Position numbers and translations under genes: made by a program. Shown one piece after another: positions 38,601 through 47,900 of a DNA stretch of 64,000 bases (its first letter is position 1; every line of letters starts with the position of its first letter). The stretch spans positions 29,668,484 through 29,732,483 of the forward strand of contig NC_088307.1 of NCBI RefSeq assembly GCF_032854445.1, given 5' to 3'. This stretch comes from Liolophura sinensis. Its lineage: Eukaryota > Mollusca > Polyplacophora > Chitonida > Chitonidae. Under the pieces are notes generated by a model. That model had not been told where the DNA came from and searched no databases. It worked only from the letters and a program-made list of their open reading frames with translations.

Positions 38601-38843
38601 TTGTTTCCACACCTTTAACCGTGTTGATCACATCACACTTGTTCCCACACCTTGACCCGTATTGTTCGCTAATGGTTTGTCTTGCGTGTTTTAGTGTCAG
38701 AGTGCAACTTGCAGTACGTGGGCCTAATGGCTGCTGTCATAACTCTATCAGGAATCCTCCTCGTTGGCCTCATCGTTGTTATCCTCGTCTTCCTGCACAT
38801 GTCAAAGAGATCTTCAGGGACTGCTGGTAAGGGTAAGGCATGA
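20636..38843 (+). CDS. ZP-domain membrane protein, complete nine-exon gene
   Basis: Nine exons, each bounded by GT/AG, join in phase to 404 codons (403 residues). Residues 1-15 plus the start of exon 2 form a signal peptide (MTLTLLLLAAVVVGS). Residues about 31-303 form a zona pellucida module with Cys at 35, 42, 98, 151, 153, 226, 229, 234, 248, 284, 289, 297 and 301. The ZP-C half is the clearest part (EDGC, then IFQAFRL, LFLSCSVGYC, RC, YCAF). RRKKR at 307-311 is a furin-type site directly after the last ZP cysteine, as expected of ZP proteins. A hydrophobic helix spans about 362-388, followed by a basic 15-residue tail. N-glycosylation sequons are at 30, 93, 152, 235 and 323. ZP proteins are secreted through the ER, cleaved near the membrane and polymerise into extracellular filaments. 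Molluscan relatives make the egg vitelline envelope or apical matrices, but which role applies here is inference. Seven of eight introns are mostly tandem repeat. Confidence 0.88.
21118..21345 (+). mobile_element. Old SINE copy in ZP intron 1
   Basis: The head CTGTGGTCGAGTGGGTAGCG (A box-like) and CTGGGAATTCAATTC (B box-like) are followed by a much-mutated central domain (CTGGGAAGGTCCACCAGCAA, CCTCCCACCATGATATGGGC) and the GGCGTAAAACTCCAATCATA end. More diverged than the other copies, so probably an older insertion. Confidence 0.75.
21945..25050. repeat. ZP intron 1 array: 29-bp unit, about 100 copies
   Basis: The unit is GAGCCTCTGCTATTTACTTC followed by ATGTCTGAC (29 bp). A 33-bp variant has an extra TATC (CTATCTATTTACTTC). 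The two ends share a TTACGGCGTG-type word, as if the array expanded within a pre-existing context. It fills most of the 4757-bp intron. Short plus-strand frames inside are by-products. Confidence 0.95.
25438..25483 (+). CDS. ZP gene exon 2: 46-nt micro-exon
   Basis: Acceptor TTCATAATCTTACAG, donor GTAAGT. Encodes NAFGFGGNRAHLNQN plus one base of the next codon (phase 1). It is the only reading that joins exon 1 (phase 0) to exon 3, which needs one upstream base. It supplies the mature N-terminus and the first base context of the N-A-T sequon. Confidence 0.8.
25590..26205. repeat. ZP intron 2 array 1: 36-bp unit, about 17 copies
   Basis: The unit combines CCCAGCTGATGTAACATTCC with TAGCTTACGCCAATTT. 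At 36 bp (12 codons) frames stay open on both strands (248 codons plus, 121 minus). Exon 2 reads into a TAA two codons after its donor, so this is not an exon extension. CAGCTG, a palindromic E-box, occurs in most units. Confidence 0.95.
26206..26720. repeat. ZP intron 2 array 2: about 63-bp unit, 8 copies
   Basis: Repeated GTGAAATAGGCCTATGTATA, CCTTAGATCCGTACGTAGAC, and CTCATGTCTCAGTTATGGTC. A two-unit block of about 125 bp (26459-26583, 26584-26708) recurs, showing dimer amplification. It directly abuts the 36-bp array with no shared sequence. Confidence 0.88.
27144..27225. repeat. Three copies of a CpG-rich 26-bp repeat in ZP intron 2
   Basis: ACGAGTCGATACGACGGATC followed by GACAGG, first two copies identical, third decayed. 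Rich in TCGA and CGAC motifs, unlike the surrounding AT-rich DNA. Confidence 0.85.
27392..27648 (+). CDS. ZP gene exon 3: first half of the ZP-N region
   Basis: Acceptor TTGACTTTCAG, donor GTACGG. 257 nt, residues 31-116, with Cys35, Cys42 and Cys98 and the N-V-T sequon at 93. The in-frame alternative donor five bases later (GTAACT) would give a stop in exon 4, so the ATG|GTACGG donor is chosen. Confidence 0.87.
28120..28885. repeat. ZP intron 3 array: about 20-bp unit, about 38 copies
   Basis: Diverged units of CTGACCATTTGTCACGTCCA. TCACGTC recurs in most. Phase slips often, so no frame is kept. Confidence 0.88.
28928..29085 (+). CDS. ZP gene exon 4
   Basis: Acceptor TTTGTTTAG, donor GTAAGT; phase 0 in, phase 2 out. 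Residues 117-168 plus two bases. It includes the CNC pair (Cys151, Cys153) with the N-C-S sequon. Confidence 0.87.
29100..32700. repeat. ZP intron 4 array: 26-bp unit, about 130 copies in two subfamilies
   Basis: Subfamily 1 (about 29370-30800) has CCTCTAACCAGATAATACCT and CCACAA. Subfamily 2 (about 30800-32700) has ACATTCAGCCAGATAACACA and TCCATA. A block of 22 units is duplicated at a distance of 572 bp (starting 29691 and 30263). Before the SINE insertion at 29256 a few diverged units are present. Almost every unit contains AGATAA. Confidence 0.95.
29256..29379 (-). mobile_element. 5'-truncated SINE inserted in the intron 4 repeat
   Basis: Only the 3' third of the main SINE family is present (29256-29365 on minus): poly-AAATA tail, GGCGTAAAACACCAATCAAA end and the CCGGGCTCTGCCCGG core. 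It is flanked by a 14-bp duplication with one mismatch (29242-29255 AAGGTACAGCTAGA and 29366-29379 AAGGTACAACTAGA). The truncation at the head with an intact tail fits LINE-type target-primed insertion. Confidence 0.9.
33069..33211 (+). CDS. ZP gene exon 5: ZP-N/ZP-C linker region
   Basis: Acceptor TTTCCTTGACAG, donor GTAAGT; phase 2 in, phase 1 out. Residues 169-216, without cysteine, rich in beta-strand-forming residues (AELKVYWVDVPF, DTYYILVLNP). An exon without cysteine between two cysteine-bearing halves fits a ZP-N to ZP-C linker and first ZP-C strands. Confidence 0.85.
33230..33530. repeat. ZP intron 5 array 1: 33-bp unit, about 8 copies
   Basis: Units carry ACATGGCGATACATAAAAAC and AAACCTTCTACAG. 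Frames stay open on both strands because 33 is a multiple of 3; spurious. Confidence 0.9.
33560..35900. repeat. ZP intron 5 array 2: 33-bp unit, about 70 copies
   Basis: The unit has TCCTGTGTGGCCATCTCTAC followed by TCTCACAGACAAA. A passage at 33540-33610 (TAAGTTCGTCTCTACAAACG and following) recurs at 34085-34160, showing a larger internal duplication. Frames of 60-203 codons on both strands come from the 11-codon unit. Each unit carries a pyrimidine tract ending in CACAG|AC, which resembles a 3' splice site. Confidence 0.95.
36396..36486 (+). CDS. ZP gene exon 6: start of ZP-C cysteine cluster
   Basis: Acceptor TTTCTTGTGTTACAG, donor GTACGC; phase 1 in, phase 2 out. Residues 217-246 with Cys226, 229 and 234 and the sequon N-G-S at 235. 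Ends at GED before the ZP-C hallmark DGC. Confidence 0.85.
36870..37026 (+). CDS. ZP gene exon 7: core of ZP-C
   Basis: Acceptor AACTTTTTACAG, donor GTAAGT; phase 2 in, phase 0 out. Residues 247-299. The order C-x35-C-x4-C-x7-C together with FQAFRLANQPNLFLSC is the most recognisable ZP-C signature in the protein. Confidence 0.9.
37130..37725. repeat. ZP intron 7 array: about 43-bp unit, 14 copies
   Basis: The unit has GTACGTTGACGACACGGACT and TGAGTAGTGAACTTCATTAT. Adjacent pairs alternate between AGTAGTGA and AGAAGTGA forms in the first third, indicating dimer growth. Confidence 0.92.
37833..37998 (+). CDS. ZP gene exon 8: last ZP cysteine, furin site, spacer
   Basis: Acceptor AAATTCTTTTCAG, donor GTATTA; phase 0 in, phase 1 out. 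YCAFNTG is followed by RRKKRQ, a multibasic furin-type site, then a polar spacer of about 45 residues with one sequon (N-I-S at 323) leading to the membrane. Confidence 0.9.
38003..38670. repeat. ZP intron 8 array: about 38-bp unit, 15-17 copies
   Basis: The unit has TGACCCGTGTTGATCACATC and ACACTTGTCCTCACACC. Some units have an extra GGTATAAACAAC-like insert of about 12 bp. TGATCA is a palindrome in each unit. Confidence 0.9.
38695..38843 (+). CDS. ZP gene exon 9: transmembrane helix and C-terminus
   Basis: Acceptor TTGCGTGTTTTAG; phase 1 in. Residues 355-403: one juxtamembrane Cys358, a helix about 27 residues long (YVGLMAAVITLSGILLVGL and on), basic stop-transfer HMSKR and stop TGA at 38841-38843. 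A GTAAGG inside the tail (38826) could be a donor; see the findings for an alternative end. Confidence 0.83.
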
Positions 38844-39276
38844 GGGAGCCATGCCCGTGACAGACCGGGTCTACCCTCACGACATGGTTCTGACTGAATC
38901 TGGCCATATACATGGTGGACCAGGCGTATCACAGCGGTTTGGATTTCAAAGTGGATTTGACCGACTCATTCATAATTATTTTTTTTATTAATATTATTAT
39001 TACCGTTATAACTACCTTAAATAACAATGCCCCAATTCCACGAAACGTCGGATGCTGATTAAAATTTTATCCATTGTTATACCACGGGATCACCAACTGC
39101 TTCCTAATGGGGCTGATTTTTATGAGTTATAGAATGTCCACCGTGCTCTGGCAGCAATCTATATGCGATTATGTGATGACCGATTAACGGGTATATTAAA
39201 TGATATCTTGCAAACATAAGTGGAGTTGTGTTCATTTAGTTACTGTCTATCTGTTATTACGTGAAGGGGGGCTTCC
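38844..39276. other. Downstream flank of the ZP gene, no clear poly(A) signal
   Basis: AT-rich sequence. I see no AATAAA close to the stop; the nearest are in a SINE tail (about 39475) and at 39612-39617. An open tail in another frame continues to 38991. Confidence 0.4.
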
Positions 39277-39481
39277 GTAGCCGAGAGGGTTTGCACGCCA
39301 GCACGGCTAGCCCATGCTGGCTTCCTCCCCGGCCGTACGTGGGAAGGTCTACAGCAACCGGCGGATGATCGTGGGTTTCCCCGGGGCTCTGTCTGGTTTA
39401 CTCCTACCATAATGCTGGCCGCCGTCGTATAAGTGAAACATTTTTGAGTACGGCTTTAAACACCAATCAGGTAATAAATAA
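39277..39481 (+). mobile_element. SINE, main family, head rearranged
   Basis: GGCTTCCGTAGCCGAGAGGG (A box-like) runs directly into CCCATGCTGGCTTCCTCCCC, so the B box region is deleted. The central body and GGCTTTAAACACCAATCAGG end are present. Confidence 0.82.
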
Positions 39482-39787
39482 CCTAAAGTGATCAGGGCAG
39501 ATTGCTATGAACTTTGATGTGCAGTGATTTGCGCATCACGGACTGAATGCATAATATTGACAATTATGACAACATAGAGGATTTATTCCCTGTTGTTAAT
39601 CAATAGGTGCCAATAAATCAACACAAGTACTTTAAAACTCTCCTCCATTAAAAGGGTTTAAATATTTATTTAATTGGATATTTTTACCTCAAAAGGAGGA
39701 ATATATTACTTACATGATAATTGCTATATTTAAATGACAGTGACGAGTAATACGTCACCTGCCACTTGCTCATCCACTGAGTGTCAA

Positions 39788-39931
39788 TGTGAGTTCAAAT
39801 CCAGCTCATGCTGGCTTCCTCTCCGGCCGTAAAAGGGAAGGTCTGCCAGGTGTTTCACAGAGGTATGTCCGGTTTCCTCCCACCATAATGCTGGCCGCCC
39901 TACAATTGAAAATATTCATGAGTACGGTGTT
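39788..39931 (+). mobile_element. SINE relic, main family, internally deleted
   Basis: B box-like GTGAGTTCAAATCCAGC, then CATGCTGGCTTCCTCTCCGG, deletion of the CCCACGACC part, then CCACCATAATGCTGGCCGCC and ATGAGTACGGTGT. Both termini missing. Confidence 0.8.
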
Positions 39932-39939
39932 CCAAGACA

Positions 39940-42430
39940 GGTGTAAATCAAAAGGTTATACGTGTACCTGGGCAATTGTAAGTCAGGAGGTTTGTCGGGG
40001 TAAATGTACCTGGACAGCTGGAAGTCAGGAGGTTGTACGTGTACCTCAACAATTGCTAGTCAAGAAGCTGTATGTGTATCTGGATAACTGTCAAGAGGCG
40101 AATCGGGTACATTTACAGCTGTAAGTCAGCAGGTGTGTCAGGTAAATGGAGCGTTGTAAGTAAACAAGATAGTCATGTACTCAAGCAGTTGTAAGTCACC
40201 AGGTGTGTCAGGTACAACCGCAGTTGCAAGTCAGGAGGTCCCTCAAGCTTTTGTACATGGACAGCTGTAAGTCAGGAGGCGTGTCATGTACTCGGGCAGT
40301 TGTAAGTCACCAGGTGTGTCAAGTACATCCGCAGTTGCAAGTCAGGAAGCGTGACAGGTACATAAGCAACTGTAAGTCAAGAGGTGTGTCATGTACTCAG
40401 GCTGTTGTAAGTCAGGAGGTGTGTCAGATATATGGGCCGTTGTAAGTCAGGAGGTGTGTCAGGTACATGGACAGTTGTAAGTCATCCGGTGTGTCAGGTA
40501 CATGAGCAGTTGTAAGTCACCAGGTGTGTCAGGTACATGGATATTTATAAGTCAGCAGGTGTGTCAAATACTTGGCCAGTTGCAAGTCAGTAAGCGTGAC
40601 AGGTACATACGCAGTTGTAAGTCAGGAGGTGTGTCATGTACTCAGGCAGTTGTAAGTCAGGAGGTGTGTCAGATACATGGGCAGATGTAAGTCATCAGGT
40701 GTGTCAGGGACAGTTGTAAGTCTGGAGGAATGTCATGTACTCAGGCAGTTGTAAGTCAGCAGGCGTGTCTGTTACTTAGGCTGTTGTAAGTCAGCAAGTG
40801 TATCAGGTACATGGACAGTTGTAAGTCAGCAGGTGTATCAGGTACTCAGGCAATTGTAAGTCAGCAGGTGTATCAGGTACACGGGCAGTTGTAAGTCATC
40901 AGGTGTATCAGGTACAATTAAATATTGTAAATCAGCAGGCGTGTCAGATACTCAGGCAGTTGTAAGTCAGCAGGCGTGTCAGGTCCATGGACAGATGTAA
41001 GTCAGCAGGTGTGTCAGGTACATGGGCAGTTGTCAGTCATCAGGTGTGTCAGGTACTCAGACAGTTGTAAGTCAGCAGGTGTATCTGGTACATGGACAGT
41101 TGTAAGTCAGCAGGTGTGTCAGGTACATGGACAGTTGTAAGTCAGCAGGTGTGTCAGGTACTGAGGCAGTTGTAAGTCAGTACGTGTATCAGGTACATAG
41201 GCAGTTGTAAGTCAGCAGGTGTGTCAGGTACATTGAAAATTGTAAATCAGCAGGTGTGTCAGGTACTCAGGCAGTTGTAAGTCAGCAGGTGTGTCAGGTA
41301 CATGGGCAGTTGTAAGTCAGCAGCTGGGTCAGGTACATGAGCAGTTGTAAGTCAGGAGGTGTGCTAGGTACATGGACAGTTGTAAGTCAGGAGGTGTGTC
41401 AGATACATGGGCAGTTGTAAGTCAGCAGGTTTGACAGGTAGATGGACAGTTGTAAGTCACCAGGTGTGTCAGGTACATTCGCAGTAGCAAGTCAGTAAGC
41501 ATGACAGGTAAATACGCAGTCTGGAGGTGTGTCATGTACTCAGGCAGTTGTAAGTCAGGAGGTGTGTCAGATACATGGGCAGTTGTAAGTCAGGAGGTGT
41601 GTTAGGTACTTAGGCAGTCGTAAGTCACCAGGTGTATCAGGTACATGGGCATTTGTAAGTCACCAGGTGTGTCATTAGGTGTGGGAGGTTCGTTGAAAAT
41701 CGTTGTAAATCAGCAGGCGTGTCAGGTACTCAGGCAGTTGTAAGTCAGCAGGTGTATCATGTACATGGGCAGTTGTAAGTCAAGAGGATTGTCACGTACA
41801 TGGACAGTTGTAAGTCAGCAGGCGTGTCAAGTACATGGGCAGTTGTAAGTCAGCAGGCGAGTCAAGTACATGGGCAGTTGTAAGTCAGCAGGCGAGTCAG
41901 GGACATAAACACTTGTAAGCGGGGAGGTGTGTCAGGTACATTGGCAGTTGTAAGTCAGCAGGTGTGTCATGTACTTGGGCAGTTGTAAGTTAGGAAGCGT
42001 GGCAGGTACATAAGCAGTTGTAAGTCAGGAGGTCTGTCAGGTACTCAAACAATTGTAAGTCAGGAGGCGTGTCAGGTACAAGGGCAGTTGTAATTCAGCA
42101 GGTGTGTCAGGTACATGGACAGTTGTAAGTCACGAGGTGTATCAGGTACATGAGCAGTTGTAAGTCAGCAGGTGTGTCAGGTACATGGACATTTGTAAGT
42201 CAGCAGGTGTGTCAGGTACATGGACAGTTGTAATTCAGCAGGTGTGTCATTTACATAGGCAGTTGTAAGTCAGGAGGCGTATCAGGTACTCAGGCAGTTG
42301 TACGTCAGGAGGTGTGTTATGTACTCAGGCACTTGTTAGTCAGGAGGTGTGTCATGTACTCGGGTAGTTGTTAGTCAGCAGGCTTTGTCAGTTACGTGTA
42401 CCTGAAGATTTGTAAGTCGGGAGGATTATA
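39940..42430. repeat. 35-bp minisatellite with GTAAGT in almost every unit, about 70 copies
   Basis: The unit has GCAGTTGTAAGTCAGCAGGT and GTGTCAGGTACATGG. It starts next to the SINE relic and ends near 42430. On the plus strand GTAAGT (the best U1 snRNA target) recurs every 35 bp. Divergence is moderate. Spurious frames are seen at 39789-40124 and 40203-40690. Confidence 0.95.
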
Positions 42431-42489
42431 AGGACGTTGGTCACAATTCCGTTTTTATTGAGGTGTGCAACATCCTTACAGCTATAACG

Positions 42490-44640
42490 TGCTTTAAACA
42501 TTTTTTCACATCGGGTGTTTTTTTTTTTTTGATGAATTCAAAGTGTTCTCAGATCGGATGTGTTTCTGATGACTTCAATTCTTTTTTTTTGGGGAGTGTT
42601 TGTGATGGATTCAAAGCCTTTTCACATCGGGTATATTTCTGATGAGTTTAACGCATTTTCTCATCGGGTGTGTTTCTGATGAGTTCAACGCATTCTCTCA
42701 TCGGGCGTGTTTCTGATGAGTTTAACGCAATCTCTCATCGTGTGTGATTCTGACCAGTGCTAAACAGGCTTTTGTGGGGAGTGTTTGTGATGGATGATCT
42801 CAACGGGTATGTTTCGGATGAGTTCAAAGCATGTCCTCATCGACTGTGTTTCTAATAAGTGCAGCACATTCTCTCAATGATATGTTTCGGGAGAGTTCAA
42901 AGCACTCTTTCGTGGTTAAAATCTCATTGGATATGTATCTGATGGATGCAGAGCAGTATTTCATAAATTGTGTTTCTGATAAGTTCAATGTAATCTCTTA
43001 TTGGGTGTGTTTCTGATGGGCACAAAGCACTCTCTAAACGGTTGTGTGTTTAATGAGTTTAAAGCACTCTGTCAACAGGTGTGTTTCAATTGAGGTAAAA
43101 TCACTCTTGAGTTCCTGATGGGCTCAACGCACTCTCTCAACCGAAGTGTTTCTAATGGGTTCAAAGCAGTCTCTCACCGGGACTGTTTCTGGTTGGTTCA
43201 AAGCATTTTCTCACCGGGACTGTTTCTGGTCGGTTCAAAGCATTCTCTCACAGGGACTGTTTCTGGTTGGTTCAAAGCATTCGCTTATCGAGTGTGTTTT
43301 TGACAGGCACAAATCATTTTCTCATGGGGATTCTAATGGGTTCAAAGCATTCACTAAACTGGTGTGATTCTCATGGCTTCAATGCACTCTGCCAACGGGT
43401 TTGTTTCTGATGGCTTTAAAGCTTTCTCTCATCGGAAGTTTTTCTGATGGGTTCAACGCATCCTCTCTGTGTCGGTGCTTCTGATAAACTCAAAGCAATC
43501 TCTCATCAAGTATGCTTCTGATGAGTTTAAACCACTCTTTCACCCGGAGTGTTTCTAAGAATTTCACTGCATTCTCTTATCGGGTGTGTTGGGCAAAGCA
43601 CATCCTCTCAACGGATGTGTTATAATCAACTGAAAAAATTTGCTAATCGGGTGTGTTTCTGACAGGTACAAAACTTGCTCTTATCAGGTGTGTTTCTGAC
43701 AGGTACAAAGCATGCTATTATACGGTGTGTTTCTGACAAATACAAAGCATGCTCTTATACGGTGTGCTTCTGAGAGGCATTAAGCGTGCTCTTATCGGGT
43801 GTATTTGTGACAGGTACAAAGCATGCTCTTATCGGGTGTGTTTCTGACAGGCACAAAGCATGCTCTGATCAGGTGTGTTTCTAACAGGTACAAAGCATGC
43901 TCTGATCAGGTGTGTTTCTAACAGGTAGAAAGCATGCACTTATCAGGTGTGTTTTTGAAAGGTACAAAGCATGCTCTTATCCGGTGTGTTTCTGACAGGC
44001 ACAAAGCGTGCTCTTATCAGGTGTGTTTCTGACAGGTACAAAGCATGCTCTTATCCGGTGTGTGTCTGACTGGTACAAAGCATGCTACTATCAGGTGTGT
44101 TTCTGACAGGTACAAAGCATGCTCTTATCGGGTGTGTTTCTGACTGGTACAAGGCATGCTCTTATCGAGTGTGTTTTTGACAGACACAAAGCATTTTCTC
44201 ATGGGGATTCTCATGGGTTCAAAGCATTTACTAAACGGGTGTGATTCTCATGGCTTTAATGCACTCTTCCAACGGGTTTGTTTCTGATGGATTTAAAGCA
44301 TTCCTATATTGGCAGTGTTTCTGACGGGTTTAAAGCATTCTCTCAACGGGTGTGTTTTTGATGAATTTAGCGCGTTCTATCCACGGGAGTTTTTTTGATG
44401 GGCTCAGCGCATTCTCTCATTGGATGTGATTCTCATGGTTGCAACGCATTCTCTCATCGGGTGTGTTTCTTTTGGGTACATAGCACTCTCTCAACGGTTA
44501 TGTTTCTGATGGGTTCAACGCAACCTCAAAACGGGAGTGTGATGGGTACAAAACACTCCCTGAACAGGTGTGTTTGTGATGGGCACAAAGCACTTTCTGA
44601 ACGGGGGTGTTTCAGATGGGTGTAAGGCACTATCTAATCT
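42490..44640. repeat. 37-bp minisatellite, about 58 copies, two subfamilies
   Basis: Outer subfamily: TCAAAGCATTCTCTCATCGG with GTGTGTTTCTGATGGGT. Inner subfamily at about 43640-44180: ACAGGTACAAAGCATGCTCT with TATCGGGTGTGTTTCTG; it is more homogeneous, so it expanded later inside the older array. Confidence 0.94.
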
Positions 44641-44924
44641 CTTTTCTACATTCTTGTCAGCAATCCCAAGGTGTTCCGATTTATGGCACGTGTGTCGCCT
44701 AAAGTCAGATTTCTTTATTGTCATGTCATAGCTGAGTAGGTCAGCCCCTCATAGCGTTGGAATTGTTGTCATTCATAAATACATCAAACAATTTGTGAGG
44801 AAGGCTAAGGTTGTTGGAGATCAACTGTGTTGGTTGTCATCATGGATGTGGCGTACAAGCTCCGATTAGTTTTTTGGGTAGAAGAAGTGGTAGAGCTAAA
44901 GCATACATGTTACACATTATGTAT

Positions 44925-47900
44925 AAAACAGAGATAAACATATGTTCCACACAAGCACAAATACAACAAAGATGTATTACATGTGTGGTTCCATACAAGC
45001 ACACACACAACAGCGATGTAATACATGTGTGGTTCCGTAAAAGCACACATACAGCAAAGATGTATTACATGTGTGGTTCCATACAAGCACACATAGAGCA
45101 AAGATTATTACATGCGTGGTTCCATACAAGCCCACATACAACAGCAATGTATTACATGTGTGGTTCCATACAAACACGCATACAGCAAAGATGTATTACA
45201 GTTGTGGTTCATTACAAGCATACATACAGCAAAGATGTATTACATGTGTGGTTCCATACAAGCACACATAGAGCAAAGATGTATTACATGTGTGGTTCCA
45301 TACAAGCACACACAAAACAGCGAAGTATTACATGTGTGGTTCCATACAACCGCACTTTTGGCAAAGATGTAGTACATGTGTGGTTCCATACAAGCCCACA
45401 CACAACAGCGATGTATTACTTGTGTGGTTTCATACAACCACACATGCCGCAAAGATGTATTACATTTTTGGTTCCATACAAACACACAAAAAACAGCGAT
45501 GTAATACATGAGTGGTTCCATACATGCACACATACAGCAAAGATGTATTACATGTGTGGTTCCATACAAGCACACATACAGCAAAGATGTATTACATGTG
45601 TGGTTCCATACAAACACACACACAACAGCGATGTAATACATAAGTGGTTCCATACAAGCCCACACACAACAGCAATGTATTACATGTGTGGTTCCATACA
45701 AGCACGCATACAGCAAAGATGTATTACAGTTGTGGTTATTTACAAGCATACATACAGCAAAGATGTATTACATGTGTGGTTCCATACAAGCACACATAGA
45801 GCAAAGATGTATTACATGTGTGGTTCCATACAAGCACACACAAAACAGCGAAGTATTACATGTGTGGTTCCATACAACCGCACATATAGCAAAGATGTAT
45901 TACATGTGTGGTTCCATACAAGCCCACACACAACAGCGATGTATTACTTGTGTGGTTTCATACAAGCACACATACCGCAAAGATGTATTACATGTGTGGT
46001 TCCATACAAACACACAAACAACAGCGATGTAATACATGAGTGGTTCCATAAAAGCACACATACAGCAGCGATGTATTACATGTGTGGTTCCATACAAGCA
46101 CACATGCAGCAAAGATGTATTACATGTGTGGTTCCATACAAGCCCAAACACAACAGCGATGTATTACATGTGTGCTTCCATACAATTCCACACACAACAG
46201 CAAAGATGTATTACATGCGTGGTTCCATACAAGCCCACACACAACAGCGATGTATTACATGTGTGGTTTCTTACAAGCACACATACAGCAAAGATGTATT
46301 ACATGTGTGGTTCCATACAAGAACACACAAAAGCGATGTATTACATGTGTGGTTCCATACAAGCACGCATACAGCAAAGAAGTATTACATGTGTAGTTCC
46401 TTACAACCACACATACAGCAAAGATGTATTACATGTGTGGTTCCATACAAGCCCACACACAATATCCATGTATTACATGTGTGGCTCAATACAAGCACAC
46501 ATACAGCAAATATGTATTACATGTGTGTTTCCATACAAGCCAACACACAACAGCCATGTATTACATGTATGCTTTTATACAACCTCACGCACAACAGCGA
46601 TGTATTACATGTGTGCTTCAATAAAACCTCACGCACAACAGCGATGTATTACATGTGTGCTTCAATAAAACCTCACGCACAACAGCGATGTATTACATGT
46701 GTGCTTCCATACAACCTCACGCACAACAGCCATGTATTACATCTGTGGTTCCATACAACCCCACACACAACAGAGATGTATTACATGTGTGTTTATATAC
46801 AAGCCCACACACAATAGAGATGTATTACATGTGTGGTTCCATACAACCCCACACACAAAGGCGATGTATTACATGTGTGGTTCCATACAAGCTCACACAA
46901 AACAGCCATGTAGTACATGTGTGGTTCCATGCAAGCCAACACACAAGAGCGATGAATTACATATGTGGTTCCATACAAGCCCAAACACAACAGGAATGTA
47001 TTACATTAAAAGTTCCCTACAAGTCCACACACAACAGCAATGTAATACATGTGTGGTTCATTACAAGCACAAATACAGCAAAAATGTATTACATGTGTGG
47101 TTCCTTACAAGCACACATACAGCAAAGATGTATTACATGTGTGGTTCCATACAAGAACACACACAACAGCGATGTATTACATGTGTGGTTCCATACAAGT
47201 CCACACAAAAAAGCGATGTATTACATGTTTGGTTCCATACAAGCACACATACAGCAAAGATGTAATACATGTGTGGTTTCTTACAAAAAAACATACAGCA
47301 AAGATGTATTACATGTGTGGTTCCATACAAGCACACACAAAACTGCGATGTTTTACATGTGTGGTTCCATACAAGCACACTTACAGCAAAGATGTTTTAC
47401 AGGTGTTGTTCCTTACAACCACATATACAGCAAAGATGTATTACATGTGTGGTTCCATACAAACCCACGCACAACATCGATGTATTACATGTGTGCTTCC
47501 ATACAAGAACACATACAGCAAAGATGTATTACATGTGTGGTTCCATACAAGCACACATGCAGCAAAGATGTATTACATGTGTGGTTCCTTACAAGCACAC
47601 ATACAGCAAAGATGCATTAAATGTGTGTTTCCATACAAGCCCACACACAACAGCGATGCATTTCATAGGTTGTTCCATACAAGCACATATACAGCAAAGA
47701 TGTATTACATGTGTGGTTCCATACAAGCACACATACAGCAAAGTTGTATCACATGTGTGGTTCCATACATGCACACATACAGCAAAGATGTATTACACAG
47801 GTGGTTCCATACAAGCCCACACACAACAGCGGTGAATTACATTTGTTGTTCCATACAAGCCCACACACAACAGCGATGTATTACATGTGGGATTCAATAC

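Noticed and set aside
44811-46817. 668-codon open frame, and the similar 688-, 557- and 479-codon frames up to 57810
   Set aside because: All lie in the 44-bp array; frames in all three forward phases are equally open and shift with small indels. No splice or promoter context.
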